Source: an uncultured Chthonomonas sp.
GTDB taxonomy: Bacteria; Armatimonadota; Chthonomonadetes; Chthonomonadales; CAJBBX01
Direction: 5' to 3'
Length of the DNA: 64,000 nt
Assembly (NCBI GenBank): GCA_903951425.1
Contig: CAJBBX010000110.1
Coordinates: 47,636-111,635, forward strand
The notes beneath the pieces were generated by a model. It did not search any database and was not told the DNA's origin. It saw only the letters and a list, made by a program, of their open reading frames with translations. Position 1 is the first letter of the stretch; the number at the start of each line of letters is the position of its first letter. Below are positions 1 to 9,414 of this stretch, in pieces. Both the position numbers and the translations under genes were made by a program.

Positions 1-747
1 CCGGTCCCCGATGCCGACATGGAGTGGGCGGTCCGGTTGGCGTTGGAGTGCCGCCGCCGGGTCAAGGAGCAGCAGAAGCGGATCGGCTCCGCCGAGTTCC
101 GCAGCACCCAGTTCTCCTACCGCATGGGTGAGGATGGCGTTGAGACCTTCGTCAGCACACCTGAGCTGGCCGGCGCCGAGGGCATCGGCGCCGACCCGCT
201 GCCTCCCGGCCATGCCTGGGGAATCAGCCCGGGCGGCGCCGACGAAGCGCCGGGCCTCTATCGGATCGAGGCGACCGAGGGACCTGGTTCAGGCATGCGG
301 ATCACCAACGTGACCCCTTGCGGCACCTTACGCGAGAGCGTCAACACCGCCTACCAGAACCTGCTGTCCAGGCGCCGAGAACTGGTCGGCGAGCGCGACC
401 CGCGCCAGCATGAGCTCAACGTCCAGGTTCGCGCCATGGACACCAACAAGAGTGGCGCCTTCCTGGGCATGGCCGTCCTGCTCGCCTTCGCCGGCGCCCT
501 GCTTGAGCGCAGCCTCAAGGGCGGCCTGATCGTCATCGGCGGCATCTCCGTCGGCGGATCGGTCGAGCCCATCCACAACGCGGTCCTGCTGGCAGAACAA
601 GCCGTGGAGCGCGGCGCCCAAACGGCCCTATTCCCGGTAGCCGCCCGCCGCCAACTCAACGACCTGAGCGACGAGATGGCCGCCAAGATCAACATCGTGT
701 ATTACACCGACGCCAGGGATGCGCTGGTGAAGGCGTTGTGTGACTGA
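1..747 (+). CDS. brxL: BREX protein BrxL, Lon-protease-like C-terminal part (5' truncated by window edge)
   Basis: The frame is open from base 1, so only the last 248 residues are visible. They contain the conserved RRRVKEQ..RIGS.EF segment, the PLPPGHAW..GLYRIE segment, and a Lon-like C-terminal domain (NKSGAFLGMAVLLA, GGISVGGSVEPIHN, GAQTALFPVA, VYYTDARDALVKAL). This is the pattern of the BREX AAA+/Lon-related protein BrxL, the DNA-binding ring of BREX phage defence and often the last gene of the operon. A serine sits where Lon has its nucleophile (about visible residue 151). The Lon lysine position, in the GGLKEK equivalent, reads GGSVEP, so protease activity is doubtful, as reported for BrxL in general. 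The gene ends an operon whose other members would lie upstream of the window. No other BREX gene is found here. The following 188 bp hold no gene. Confidence 0.8.
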   Translation, partial: PVPDADMEWAVRLALECRRRVKEQQKRIGSAEFRSTQFSYRMGEDGVETFVSTPELAGAEGIGADPLPPGHAWGISPGGADEAPGLYRIEATEGPGSGMRITNVTPCGTLRESVNTAYQNLLSRRRELVGERDPRQHELNVQVRAMDTNKSGAFLGMAVLLAFAGALLERSLKGGLIVIGGISVGGSVEPIHNAVLLAEQAVERGAQTALFPVAARRQLNDLSDEMAAKINIVYYTDARDALVKALCD

Positions 748-935
748 CACCGGGTGCACGAGGTGTCGATACCAGGCTACATGTGGCTGTTCCACTGCAG
801 TACACGCACGGCTCTGACCATGAGTGCAAGGTTTAGCGAAGCGGCAAACGGCCCACCGACGGCGCCGAGAGTGACATGGCGCCCCTTGCGCCCATCGCTC
901 GGGATCGGTTACGGGCGAGAGTCTACCACGCGCGC

Positions 936-3611
936 TTACCGCCGCTTGGCCGCCTGCGCCGGCTTCAGGATGCGGACCGAGAGGTCGTCGGCGTCGACGA
1001 TGATCTCGGCCAGCCCGTCGCCGTCCACGTCCGCGACGATGACGCCTCGAAGGCCGGCGTCGAACGTCTTGCGCCAGAGGATGGCTCCCTGCCCGTTCTT
1101 GTCGGCCAGCGCCACCAGCTCGCCGTTCGGCATGGCTACCACGAACTCGTCGCGGCCGTCGCTGTTGATGTCGGCGGCCGCGATGTTGAAGGCGGCGTCG
1201 GACCTGGCGCCCAGGTCGATCTTCCACCGGTCCTGCGCGGTCACTGCGTCGGAGCAGTGGAACACCCCGTCATGCGTGATCGATGCTACGTCCCAGCCGG
1301 CAAGGCGGCCGCGCAACCGGCCCATCGCGCAACCGCAGAAGTCCCGCTCGTAGATGCTGCCGTAGGCCGACATGGCCAGGCGCCGGCCGGACGTGTCGAG
1401 GACCTCGAGCTTCTCCAGTCCGGGCCCCAGCACCAGCCGCGTCTCGCCTGCCGCACCGAAGGGCCCCACCATAGGCAGGACGTATTTGGAGCCGTCGGCC
1501 CGGCCGGGGACATCGCTGTACCAGCCCCGCGCAACCGTCCGCATAGCTCCGCGCTCATCGCAGAGCATGTGCTTGCCGTGGTTGTCGATAAAGAACATCC
1601 ACTGACCACTATCGCGGAATGCGGCGGCGGGCCGAGGGTATGGACCCTCCTTCGGGTCGTACCAGACCTGCCGGCCGGTATCGTCCCAGATGCCTGACGA
1701 CAGGGTGTGAACCCCGGTCTGCATGCCCACGAAGAGGCGCATGGCGTTGTCGCCGTAGGGAAGCATGAGCCCGGGGATTCGCAACGGCGGGTCCGGCAGC
1801 TCGATCCTGAGCAGGGGCTTGGGCCGGGCGGCGCCGTTGGCGGCAGGGGTCGGATCGTAGACGTAGGCAAGGTCTTCCTGCCAGTCTACGGCGCAGACGC
1901 GCCGTCCGCCGTCCGGGGCCTGCCAGATGGTCGGCACGGAGCCGCGCACCTCCCACCGGGATTTCCACGCGCCGCTGCGAGCGAGGTCGGGCACGCCGCC
2001 GGTGAGGGTCAGGTCCGTTCGCGCGACCACCAGCTCGCGGCGGCCGGACGCCGAGCAGACCAGCGGCGAGTAGGCGCCGGACGCGCCCACGGCGGTGGTC
2101 TCGGTCACCTGCAGGTCCGGCCGGACCGCCTCCGTGTCGGGCATGGACGCGAGGACAGCCCTGGCAGTGCTCGTGATGCCGAACGGCTCGAGCAGGGCCT
2201 TGCCGCCTTGCAGCCTCAGCAGGACCTCCGCGGCGTCCTTGCCCGGCCGGCGAACGAGGATGCCCCGCTTGCCGTCGGTGCGGAGGGCGTACACAAGGCT
2301 CTCGCGCCCGGAGAAGAAGCCCTGGCCGAGGGGTAGCGGGCCGGCGCCTACGGAGGGGCTCACGCCCTCGACGAAGGCCACGTCGCGGTAGGTGGCGCCG
2401 TCCACGATCTGAAGGGTCGTGATGGGCTTGCGCCGGCGCGCCGGCTCGGAACTGGTCACGATCTCGGGGCGTCCGTCACCGTCCAGGTCGTAGCAGCCCC
2501 AGCAGTAGCGGCCCGGCAGGTCGGCCATCGGGGTCTTCCAGCCGGCGAACGGGTCGAACACCACGGTATGCCACCGCTTGTCGCCGCCCAGGTTGTAGAG
2601 GCCGAGGGCCATCTCGCGCCGCCCATCGCCATTCAGGTCGGCGAACGCCGCCACGCTGGGTCGTAGCTCGTAGTCATCATCGGGGAGGTCATGCTCGACC
2701 CACTTGGACCACTTGTACTCGAACCGCTTGCCGCCCACGTTGCGGGCGACGCCGAGGTACTCCTCCACCTGGCACGAGGCCATCACCGCATCCGGGTAGC
2801 CGTCACCGTCGATGTCCTCGGCCTGCAGGAGGCCGTACGGCCTGCCGGTGCCGTCCTCGCCATCGATGGGATAGTGGATATCGAACTTCAGCGCGCCCGT
2901 GTCCGTGCTGATGACGGCGAAGTAGGTGGGCTTGGCCGCCAGCAGGATCTCCGGCTTGCCGTCCTTGTCCATGTCGGCCAGCACGATGTAGGGCCCGAAG
3001 TTGGCCCAGTACTTGTCCTTGTACACGGCGTGCCAGAGCAGGCGCGGCGGCCCCGGACGGCTGAACTCAAAGCAGAACCCCTCCAGCGTGTTCTGGGGAA
3101 AGGCGAAGAGGCGTCCGCCCTCGCGGGCCGGCAGGAAGCGGAACCCGCCCTGCTTGGCGCCCGGCGGCGGGGCCCATGTCCAGAGCGTCCGGCCCGTGGC
3201 CAGGTCCACCAGCGCGTAGCCGCTGTTGCCGGCCGTGGCCAGCACGGCCTCCGCGCCGACCGCCGGGAAGCGGACGATATCGAGGATCTGCCCCACGCCG
3301 AACGTGCTGCGCTGCCATGCGACCTTGCCGCTCGGGTAGACCACCTCGAGGCCGCCGCCGGACTGGCGCAGGAAGGCCTCCTTGCCTGCCACCCGGATCG
3401 GGCGCACCATGCCGTAGGCCCGCCGAAGGCTGCCGTACCTCCAGACCTCCTGCGGCGCAGTTCGAAACCGGCCCGGCACATCGGCCCGGCCCGTGTTGGC
3501 CGCGTCGTGCCGCGGCATGGGCCAGAGCCCGGCGGGGACCCGACCGGCGACCGGCCGAGCTGGTCCCGTCAGGGCCGCGGCAAGCCAGAGCACGGCTAGC
3601 GCGTGAAGCAT
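936..3611 (-). CDS. Secreted FG-GAP/VCBS repeat protein
   Basis: An 891-residue protein starting with a signal peptide (MLHALAVLWLAAALTGPARP) and then WPMPRHDAANTGRADV, the opening seen in PQQ/FG-GAP type beta-propellers. Calcium-loop FG-GAP motifs recur along the chain, for example ADMDKDGKPEIL, EDIDGDGYPDAV, ADLNGDGRREMA, YDLDGDGRPEIV, ADINSDGRDEFV and ADVDGDGLAEII. A seven-bladed propeller acting outside the cytoplasm is expected, but no catalytic residues can be named. The ATG is preceded by AGGGAAGG. It is the last gene of minus-strand cluster A, 52 bp after a DegT aminotransferase gene. A clear relative with nearly the same length (890 aa) closes cluster B at 24621-27293, so the two clusters carry matching secreted proteins, perhaps for substrate binding. 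Confidence 0.85.
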   Translation of the reverse strand: MLHALAVLWLAAALTGPARPVAGRVPAGLWPMPRHDAANTGRADVPGRFRTAPQEVWRYGSLRRAYGMVRPIRVAGKEAFLRQSGGGLEVVYPSGKVAWQRSTFGVGQILDIVRFPAVGAEAVLATAGNSGYALVDLATGRTLWTWAPPPGAKQGGFRFLPAREGGRLFAFPQNTLEGFCFEFSRPGPPRLLWHAVYKDKYWANFGPYIVLADMDKDGKPEILLAAKPTYFAVISTDTGALKFDIHYPIDGEDGTGRPYGLLQAEDIDGDGYPDAVMASCQVEEYLGVARNVGGKRFEYKWSKWVEHDLPDDDYELRPSVAAFADLNGDGRREMALGLYNLGGDKRWHTVVFDPFAGWKTPMADLPGRYCWGCYDLDGDGRPEIVTSSEPARRRKPITTLQIVDGATYRDVAFVEGVSPSVGAGPLPLGQGFFSGRESLVYALRTDGKRGILVRRPGKDAAEVLLRLQGGKALLEPFGITSTARAVLASMPDTEAVRPDLQVTETTAVGASGAYSPLVCSASGRRELVVARTDLTLTGGVPDLARSGAWKSRWEVRGSVPTIWQAPDGGRRVCAVDWQEDLAYVYDPTPAANGAARPKPLLRIELPDPPLRIPGLMLPYGDNAMRLFVGMQTGVHTLSSGIWDDTGRQVWYDPKEGPYPRPAAAFRDSGQWMFFIDNHGKHMLCDERGAMRTVARGWYSDVPGRADGSKYVLPMVGPFGAAGETRLVLGPGLEKLEVLDTSGRRLAMSAYGSIYERDFCGCAMGRLRGRLAGWDVASITHDGVFHCSDAVTAQDRWKIDLGARSDAAFNIAAADINSDGRDEFVVAMPNGELVALADKNGQGAILWRKTFDAGLRGVIVADVDGDGLAEIIVDADDLSVRILKPAQAAKRR

Positions 3612-3663
3612 GGCGGCCTTCCCTTTCGCTCCGAGCCGACGCCGGCAAGAGCCCGCGGAGCGC

Positions 3664-4908
3664 TCAGCGCCCGCCTCGCGCCGACAGCCAGCAGGCGACC
3701 TTACGGATGCCCGCCGCGGTCTCCTCCAGGTCGGCCTGGGTGTAGCCCTCGTTCACGCCGAGCATCACGCAGTCGCGCAGTATCCGCTCGGCCTCCGGGC
3801 AGAGGCCCGGCCCGTACTGCTGCGACGCGTAGGCGTGGGAGCCGCGCCGGAACGCGCTGTGCTCCGCGAAGACCGGATAGCAGTAGACCGGCGTGCCGAT
3901 GTAGTGCGCCCCGACGCCGATGCCCTCGGCGCTGACGGCGGCGGCGAACTCATCGGCATCGGCGCCCAACTCCTCGGGAACCACCTGCATCATGTAGAAC
4001 CACCAGGAGGGGTTACAGCCCGGCGTGGGCTGCGGCGTGCGAAGGCCGGGGACGCCCGCGAGCTGCTCGTTTAGCGCCTCGCACCAGGTCCGGCGCCGGG
4101 CCACGATGCCGTCCAGTTTGGCCAATTGCGCCAGGGCCACGGCGCCCTGCAGCTCCGTGAGGCGGTAGTTGGCGGCCAGGAAGGCGGGGTTCCGCATGGC
4201 GACGCCGGGCCGGCGGTCGTAGGACTTGTCGGTGGCGAGCCGAAGCCGCACGGCCAGTTCGTCGTCGTTTGTGACCACCATCCCGCCGTCGCCGCAGGAG
4301 ATGTGCTTGAACTCGTTCAGGCTGAAGCAGCCGATGCGGCCCACCGTGCCGATGGGCTTGCCACGCCATGTGCATCCGAACGCTTGAGCGCAATCCTCCA
4401 CCAGCGCGATGTCGCGCTCGGCGCAGATCGCCGTCAGCGCGTCCAGGTCACAGGCGTTGCCCGCCAGGTGCACGGCCACCACCGCACGGGTGCGATCGGT
4501 GATCAGGGCCTGGACCGACGCGGGATCCATGGTCCCGGTGGCGGCGTCGAGGTCCGCGAAGATCGGCACGGCGCCCTGGAACAGGATCGGGATCACCGAC
4601 CCCATGTCCGTGATGGGCGCGACGATCACCTCGTCGCCCGGCGAGATGCCCAGCGCCATGAGAGCCGCATGGATCGATGCGGTCCCGCTACTGGTGGCGA
4701 TGGTATGCGCGACGCCGTTCATGGAGGAGAAGGCGGCCTCCAGGGCCTTTACCTTGGCTCCCGCCGAGTAGAAGAGGGTCTGCTGCCCGATCGCCTCCTC
4801 CAACTGCGCCAGTTCGTCGGCGCCGTAGCGCGTCGCCCGGCCGTAGGGCGCGCCCTTTGCCTTGGGGCCGCCCGCAATGGCCGGAAGCGGAGTTGGGTCG
4901 CAAGTCAT
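3664..4908 (-). CDS. DegT/DnrJ/EryC1/StrS-family PLP aminotransferase
   Basis: 414 residues with the full fold-type-I sugar-aminotransferase pattern: SSGTASIHAALMALGI for the phosphate region, GDEVIVAP, AVVAVHLAGNACDLDAL, ALVEDCAQAFG for the PLP-ring Asp, and CFSLNEFKHISCGDGG, where the Lys is the expected Schiff-base residue. Members usually transfer an amino group from glutamate to a keto sugar nucleotide, but catabolic members exist. The surrounding cluster (peptidases, a second aminotransferase, Gfo/Idh dehydrogenase) argues for small-molecule metabolism rather than LPS synthesis. The start ATG is preceded by AGGAGGAG at good spacing. A paralogue opens cluster B (13735-14979). The exact substrate cannot be read from the sequence. 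Confidence 0.88.
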   Translation of the reverse strand: MTCDPTPLPAIAGGPKAKGAPYGRATRYGADELAQLEEAIGQQTLFYSAGAKVKALEAAFSSMNGVAHTIATSSGTASIHAALMALGISPGDEVIVAPITDMGSVIPILFQGAVPIFADLDAATGTMDPASVQALITDRTRAVVAVHLAGNACDLDALTAICAERDIALVEDCAQAFGCTWRGKPIGTVGRIGCFSLNEFKHISCGDGGMVVTNDDELAVRLRLATDKSYDRRPGVAMRNPAFLAANYRLTELQGAVALAQLAKLDGIVARRRTWCEALNEQLAGVPGLRTPQPTPGCNPSWWFYMMQVVPEELGADADEFAAAVSAEGIGVGAHYIGTPVYCYPVFAEHSAFRRGSHAYASQQYGPGLCPEAERILRDCVMLGVNEGYTQADLEETAAGIRKVACWLSARGGR

Positions 4909-4965
4909 GCTGGTCTCCTCCTGTTGGCGTTTGCACGAGCCGCCGGGCGAGGCGGCCTATCGCGG

Positions 4966-6348
4966 CTATCCCCGCCCCTCCGCCTGGATGGCTTCCGCTA
5001 CGGCCTCACCCAGGGCGCAGAGCCCGTCCAGGATCGCATCCTCGGTGATAGTCAGCGGCGGGCTGATTTTTACACAAGCCCCGCCTACCCCTACCGGCGC
5101 GAAGAAGAGCAGGCCCTTCTGGAAGCACTTCTCCACGATCCGGTGTGCCAGGTCCGGGTTCGGCTCTTTCCCGCCCGGCTGCACCATCTGCAAGCCGGCC
5201 ACCAGTCCCTTGCCATGGACGCAACCCACGAGGTCCGGGTGCGCGGCCTGGATCCGAAGCAGCCCAGGCATGAGGACCCCTTCCATGCGGCGGGCGTTCT
5301 CCACCAGTCCACCGTCGATGATGGACCGGATGCTTGCGAGCGCGGCCCGGCAGCAGACCGGGTTGCCGGTGTGGGTGCTCGTCATGCTGCCCGGCGGGTA
5401 GAGGTCCATCATATCCGTGCGTCCCAGGACGGCGCCCAGCGGAAGCGAACTGGTGATCCCCTTGCCGCAGGTGATGATGTCCGGCGTCACGCCATAGTGC
5501 TCGAAGCCCCAGAATGTGCCGCACCGGCCGAAGCCCGCCTGCACCTCGTCGAAGATGAGCGCTACGCCGTGCTCGTCGCACCACCGGCGTAGCTCCTGGG
5601 CGTAGGCGACCGGCAGGAAGTCCGGACCTACGCCCTGATAGGTCTCCGAGATGACGCCGGCAATCCTATCAGGACCCACACCCAGCGCATCGAGGGCCCG
5701 CAGGAAGGAGCTGAAGCCGGTATCGGTGACCCGGAAGCCGTCAGGGAAGGGGATGTGGTGGATGTCGGGATCCAGGTTGCCGATCCACGCGTTGCCGCCG
5801 CCCAGGGCGCCCATCTGCTGGGAACCCATGGTGCGGCCATGGAAGGCCTGGCTGAAGCTGACGATGCCGATCTTCTTCGGTCCGCCCGTGTGCGCGCCCC
5901 AGGTGCGTGCCAGCTTCAGCGCGCATTCGGTAGTCTCGGACCCGGTCGTGAGGAGGAAGCACTTGCCGAGGCCTGCCGGCGCGAGGCCCACCAGCAGCTC
6001 CACCAGCTCCGACCGGACGGCGCTGGGGAAGCAGTAGTTGTGCAGCAGGCCATGCTGCACCTGGTCGATGATCGCCTCGCGCACGGCCGGGTTGCCGTGC
6101 CCGGCGTTGGTGACGAGCACCCCGGAGGACCAATCAAGCCACTTGTTGCCGTAGGCATCATAGACATTGACGTCCTCGGCCCGGTCCCAGACGATCGGCG
6201 GTTGGCCCGACATTGAGCGCGGCTCGTGCTCCAGCAGGCTCCGCAGCACCGGCAGCGAATCCGGGTGCGGCACGGGTGTGCAGATCCGGCGGAACGGCGT
6301 CTCTACCGGCGGAACGGTCTTCGATGTCACGTCGAAGGGCTTGCCCAT
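4966..6348 (-). CDS. Class-III (GabT-like) PLP aminotransferase
   Basis: 460 residues, the usual size for 4-aminobutyrate/ornithine-type omega-aminotransferases. The landmarks are VYDAYGNKWLDWSSGVLVTNAGHGNP, TTGSETTECALKLART, SFSQAFHGRTMGSQQMG, ALIFDEVQAGFGRCG (PLP-binding Asp) and DIITCGKGITSSLPLGAVLGR, with the Schiff-base Lys in GKG. The family moves omega-amino groups to pyruvate or 2-oxoglutarate in the cytoplasm. AAGGAG precedes the ATG. It sits between the Gfo/Idh oxidoreductase and the DegT aminotransferase of cluster A, so an aldehyde or keto product made by the dehydrogenase, or an amine released by the peptidases, is a plausible substrate (inference). Confidence 0.9.
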   Translation of the reverse strand: MGKPFDVTSKTVPPVETPFRRICTPVPHPDSLPVLRSLLEHEPRSMSGQPPIVWDRAEDVNVYDAYGNKWLDWSSGVLVTNAGHGNPAVREAIIDQVQHGLLHNYCFPSAVRSELVELLVGLAPAGLGKCFLLTTGSETTECALKLARTWGAHTGGPKKIGIVSFSQAFHGRTMGSQQMGALGGGNAWIGNLDPDIHHIPFPDGFRVTDTGFSSFLRALDALGVGPDRIAGVISETYQGVGPDFLPVAYAQELRRWCDEHGVALIFDEVQAGFGRCGTFWGFEHYGVTPDIITCGKGITSSLPLGAVLGRTDMMDLYPPGSMTSTHTGNPVCCRAALASIRSIIDGGLVENARRMEGVLMPGLLRIQAAHPDLVGCVHGKGLVAGLQMVQPGGKEPNPDLAHRIVEKCFQKGLLFFAPVGVGGACVKISPPLTITEDAILDGLCALGEAVAEAIQAEGRG

Positions 6349-6414
6349 CGCATGCTCCTTAGTTCATGGCTCCCAGGCCGCGCCGCATGGGCGGGCCATC
6401 TGCGGCCTGCTCTC

Positions 6415-7593
6415 CTACAGGTAGGCCCGGGCGGCGTCGCCCAGTTCCTCCCGAACCAGCGCCTCGACATCCACCTGCACGCCCCGCGTCGCGCCGCCCG
6501 GGCAACCGTCGCCGGACGCGAGGCTCCGCTCGGCGGCCTGCAGGATCACGGTGGTCCAGAAGCCCAGCTCCACGGGATCGAGCAACTGGTCCCGCTCCTC
6601 GGCCGGCATCTCCCCGCGCCGCGCACGAAGCAGCTTGCCGTAGAGCCTACCGGGCCTGCTGATCCCATAGCCGCTCACAGACCCGTCCGGCTCGAAGTTG
6701 CGGAACAGCGGATTGCGCTCCTGGATGCCCTCGGCGGCCAGCTCCCGGAAGCCGGGGGTGTCCAGCCCCAGGTCGACCATGCCGTTGGTGCAGATGAGCC
6801 TGGCCGACTGGACGGTGGTGGCGTGGGCGCTGTTGGGCAGGTGCCAGCCCGTGAGGATGTGGGCTACTCCGCCGTTCTCAAAGGTCACCTCGGTGTCGCA
6901 CATGTCGCACCCCTTCGAGGAGATGGGCCGGAGAGACGCCAGCTTCTGGTTCCATGATGAGGCGCGCACGGTGACCGGCCGAAGCCCGATGATGCTCAGT
7001 AGCGCGTCCGCCATATGCACGGTGAGGAACGAGATGGGCGAGTTCTTCTCCACGAAGTCCGGCGACGCGAAGAAGCGAGGCTCGTGGTTCGGGTCGGCCA
7101 CCATCAGCTTGTCCAGCATGTACCAGACGGAACACTGGTACTCCCCGTAGTCGCCGCGTCGGTAGCGTGCCGCGGCCTCGCGGATGCGCGGGTCGTCCCG
7201 CTTGTGGAAGTCCACCACCAGTAGGCGGCCGCTCGTCCGCGCGGCGTCGATCATGGCGTGCGCGGCGCCAATGGTATCGGCCAGCGGCTTGGGGACCAGC
7301 ACGTCCAGCCCGGACCTCAGCGCACGGACCGTGGGCTCCTCATGGAGGCTGTCCGGCGTGTTCACCTGCACGGCGTCCAGCTCAGTGCCGGACAGCATGT
7401 CCACGTAGCTGGGGTACCGGCGGTCCGGCGGGATGCCGTACGGATCGCAGAATGCCGCGAGGGCCTCCGCGCTCGGGTCGGCTGCCGCCTCCACCGAGAG
7501 GAGGCGGCTGTAGTCGCTGTGGAAGTAGAGGTGCCGGTAGATCTCGCGCACCACGGACCCGGTACCGATGATCCCCAGTCGCAGTCTGTCCAT
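6415..7593 (-). CDS. Gfo/Idh/MocA-family NAD(P)-dependent oxidoreductase
   Basis: 392 residues. The N-terminal Rossmann fold is visible (LRLGIIGTGSVVREIYRHL) with the DAVQVNTPDSLHEE strand and the VPKPLAD motif, a variant of the family EKP signature whose Lys takes part in catalysis. HTWN-type histidine positions are not obvious, but the central VHMADALLSIIG segment matches the C-terminal sheet of the family. Two ATGs lie close together at 7599 and 7593. AAGGAG stands only 2 nt before the first and 8 nt before the second, so 7593 is chosen. Family members oxidise hydroxyl groups of sugars, inositols or other polyols. It is the fourth gene of cluster A. Confidence 0.85.
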   Translation of the reverse strand: MDRLRLGIIGTGSVVREIYRHLYFHSDYSRLLSVEAAADPSAEALAAFCDPYGIPPDRRYPSYVDMLSGTELDAVQVNTPDSLHEEPTVRALRSGLDVLVPKPLADTIGAAHAMIDAARTSGRLLVVDFHKRDDPRIREAAARYRRGDYGEYQCSVWYMLDKLMVADPNHEPRFFASPDFVEKNSPISFLTVHMADALLSIIGLRPVTVRASSWNQKLASLRPISSKGCDMCDTEVTFENGGVAHILTGWHLPNSAHATTVQSARLICTNGMVDLGLDTPGFRELAAEGIQERNPLFRNFEPDGSVSGYGISRPGRLYGKLLRARRGEMPAEERDQLLDPVELGFWTTVILQAAERSLASGDGCPGGATRGVQVDVEALVREELGDAARAYL

Positions 7594-7629
7594 GCTCATG
7601 GCTCCTTTTGCCAGGCGCGCCGGTGCGGC

Positions 7630-9342
7630 CTAGCCGGCGGCAGGCTCTGCCTGGCTCCGCTTGATGATGAAGTAGGCCAAGAACTCAGCAAACCGGGCCA
7701 GTTCGTCCAGGTCCATCTGCTCGCCGTCCGAATGCGCGTGTACCAGGTGCCCCGGCCCGCCGGTGAGGACCGTGGCATCCGGCCGTTCATGCGCGAAGAT
7801 CCGGGAGTCACAGGATACATCCCAGCCCCTCAACGGAGCGCCGTCCCAGATCGACGCCTGCTGGGCCGCCTCGACAGCATCGAGGGCTGCTTCGGCATCC
7901 GGGTCGCCTGCGAATGCCGCGTTGTGCAGCTTGTCGTAGGTGACGGACAGGAACGCCTCCGGCCTCTCGGCCCGGCCGGCCATCCGCAGGTAGCTTCCGG
8001 CGCCGCGCATGACGGCGTCGGCGAGGCGGCGCTGCACTTCGGGTAACTCGTGGGTGGGCAAGAACCCCTGTCCCCCCTCCATGACGAGCCGCGCCTGGTC
8101 GTTCCAGTCCTGGAGGGCCAGGCTCACCGTGCCGCCGCATCGGCGCTCCAGGGCAGCCCGGCTCGCCATGGCCGCCCGCGCCATGGAGGCCATCTTGGTG
8201 ATCGCGCCGTCGTTCAGCAGGATGGAGCCCATGTGTCCCGTAGATCCGTGTACCACCACCGAGTAGCCGGTGCTCGTTCGCTCCAGGTCGTAGTGGGTTG
8301 CCACTTTGGGGCGGCCGGTCTGGGGATCCGTCACCTTGGTCTTGTCGCCGTAGACGCCGATGTACTCCGCCAGGCCGCTCTCGAGGACATCAGCCACCAG
8401 GTCCCTGGCTTTCTCCAGCCGGTCCGGCACGGCGGGATCCACCACGACGTCGAAGGCCACGCGTCCGTTGATCCGAGAGGGATGCTCGCCGAAACCGCCC
8501 AGGATCCCGTGGCAGGTCTGCACGGGCCGGTGCGCAAAGAGGGGATGCCGGCTCTCGGCCTTGATGGCGCGCCCCTCGCGCTCCACCTCAGCGTATATGT
8601 AGGCCGAGGCCTCGAACAGGTTGGCGCCGGGCAGGCGGCCCTCCACCTTATACCAGACCGCGCCGCGGTTGGCCGGGTGGATCACGCCGGATGTGCACTC
8701 AAGCACGAGGAGCGTGTCGTAGCGCCGGTTCACATCGTCGTCCAGGGCCAGGGAGAGCGAGCCGTTTCCGCCCATCTCCTCATCGATGACGAACATGGCT
8801 GTGAGGTTCCGCCCCAGCGAGCCGCCGCCATCCTGCAGCCAGTCCGAGACGAGCGACAGGGCGCCCACGATGGCTACCAGCGGGCCCTTGTCGTCGCAGG
8901 AGCCGCGCCCGCAGACGGTCGCGCCCTCCCGCCGCGGCGGTATGTAGGGGCGTACCACGTCGATATGCGCGTTGAGCGCCAGGCCCGGCAGGTCGGGGCG
9001 CTCGCCGTCGGCCTGGAACAGCAGGTTGCAGCGGCCGGCATAGGCGCCGGCCACGTCCAGCGGCGCGCCGCCGGCTCCGTCGCTGGTGTAGTAGGGCTTG
9101 GAGTAGTAGGGATGCCCGGCGATGGCGGGGTCGATGGGCTTCCTCAGGGTCCTTGCGCCGGCCAGGCCGGCCAGGCCCAGCTCCCGCTCGATGCGGGCGA
9201 AGACGCGGGCCTCGGCGGCGGCAAGGGCCTCGACGTTCGCCACGGGCGTCGTGTCCACCGCGCAAATGTCCATCAGCAACGCGGCGAGCCTCTCGCGGAA
9301 CTCCGGGCTCCGCGCGGACCGGGTGATCATCTGCATATCCAT
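7630..9342 (-). CDS. M20-family metallopeptidase (amidohydrolase)
   Basis: 570 residues from the chosen ATG at 9342; the frame can extend 16 residues to 9390, but GGGAAG lies 8 nt before 9342. The two-zinc M20 ligand motifs are present: NAHIDVV, GRGSCDDKGPLVA, FVIDEEMGGNGS, and a late HLVHAHSDGEQM. M20 enzymes cleave peptide, N-acyl or carbamoyl bonds of small molecules. At about 570 residues it is longer than the typical 380-450, with an enlarged lid domain. A shorter, distinct M20 gene lies at 27567-28727. It is the third gene of cluster A, between the epimerase and the Gfo/Idh gene. The substrate is unknown. Confidence 0.82.
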   Translation of the reverse strand: MDMQMITRSARSPEFRERLAALLMDICAVDTTPVANVEALAAAEARVFARIERELGLAGLAGARTLRKPIDPAIAGHPYYSKPYYTSDGAGGAPLDVAGAYAGRCNLLFQADGERPDLPGLALNAHIDVVRPYIPPRREGATVCGRGSCDDKGPLVAIVGALSLVSDWLQDGGGSLGRNLTAMFVIDEEMGGNGSLSLALDDDVNRRYDTLLVLECTSGVIHPANRGAVWYKVEGRLPGANLFEASAYIYAEVEREGRAIKAESRHPLFAHRPVQTCHGILGGFGEHPSRINGRVAFDVVVDPAVPDRLEKARDLVADVLESGLAEYIGVYGDKTKVTDPQTGRPKVATHYDLERTSTGYSVVVHGSTGHMGSILLNDGAITKMASMARAAMASRAALERRCGGTVSLALQDWNDQARLVMEGGQGFLPTHELPEVQRRLADAVMRGAGSYLRMAGRAERPEAFLSVTYDKLHNAAFAGDPDAEAALDAVEAAQQASIWDGAPLRGWDVSCDSRIFAHERPDATVLTGGPGHLVHAHSDGEQMDLDELARFAEFLAYFIIKRSQAEPAAG

Positions 9343-9414
9343 GTTAGCCGCTTCCCATGGGGCGGGGTCCGCCGCCCGGTTCAGGCGCAACCGGCGCCGC
9401 AGTGTGATGGTGCG

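Noticed and set aside
746..767. GACACC/GGTGTC inverted repeat at the brxL stop as a terminator
   Set aside because: Six-base stem, ten-base loop, no T-run; too weak.
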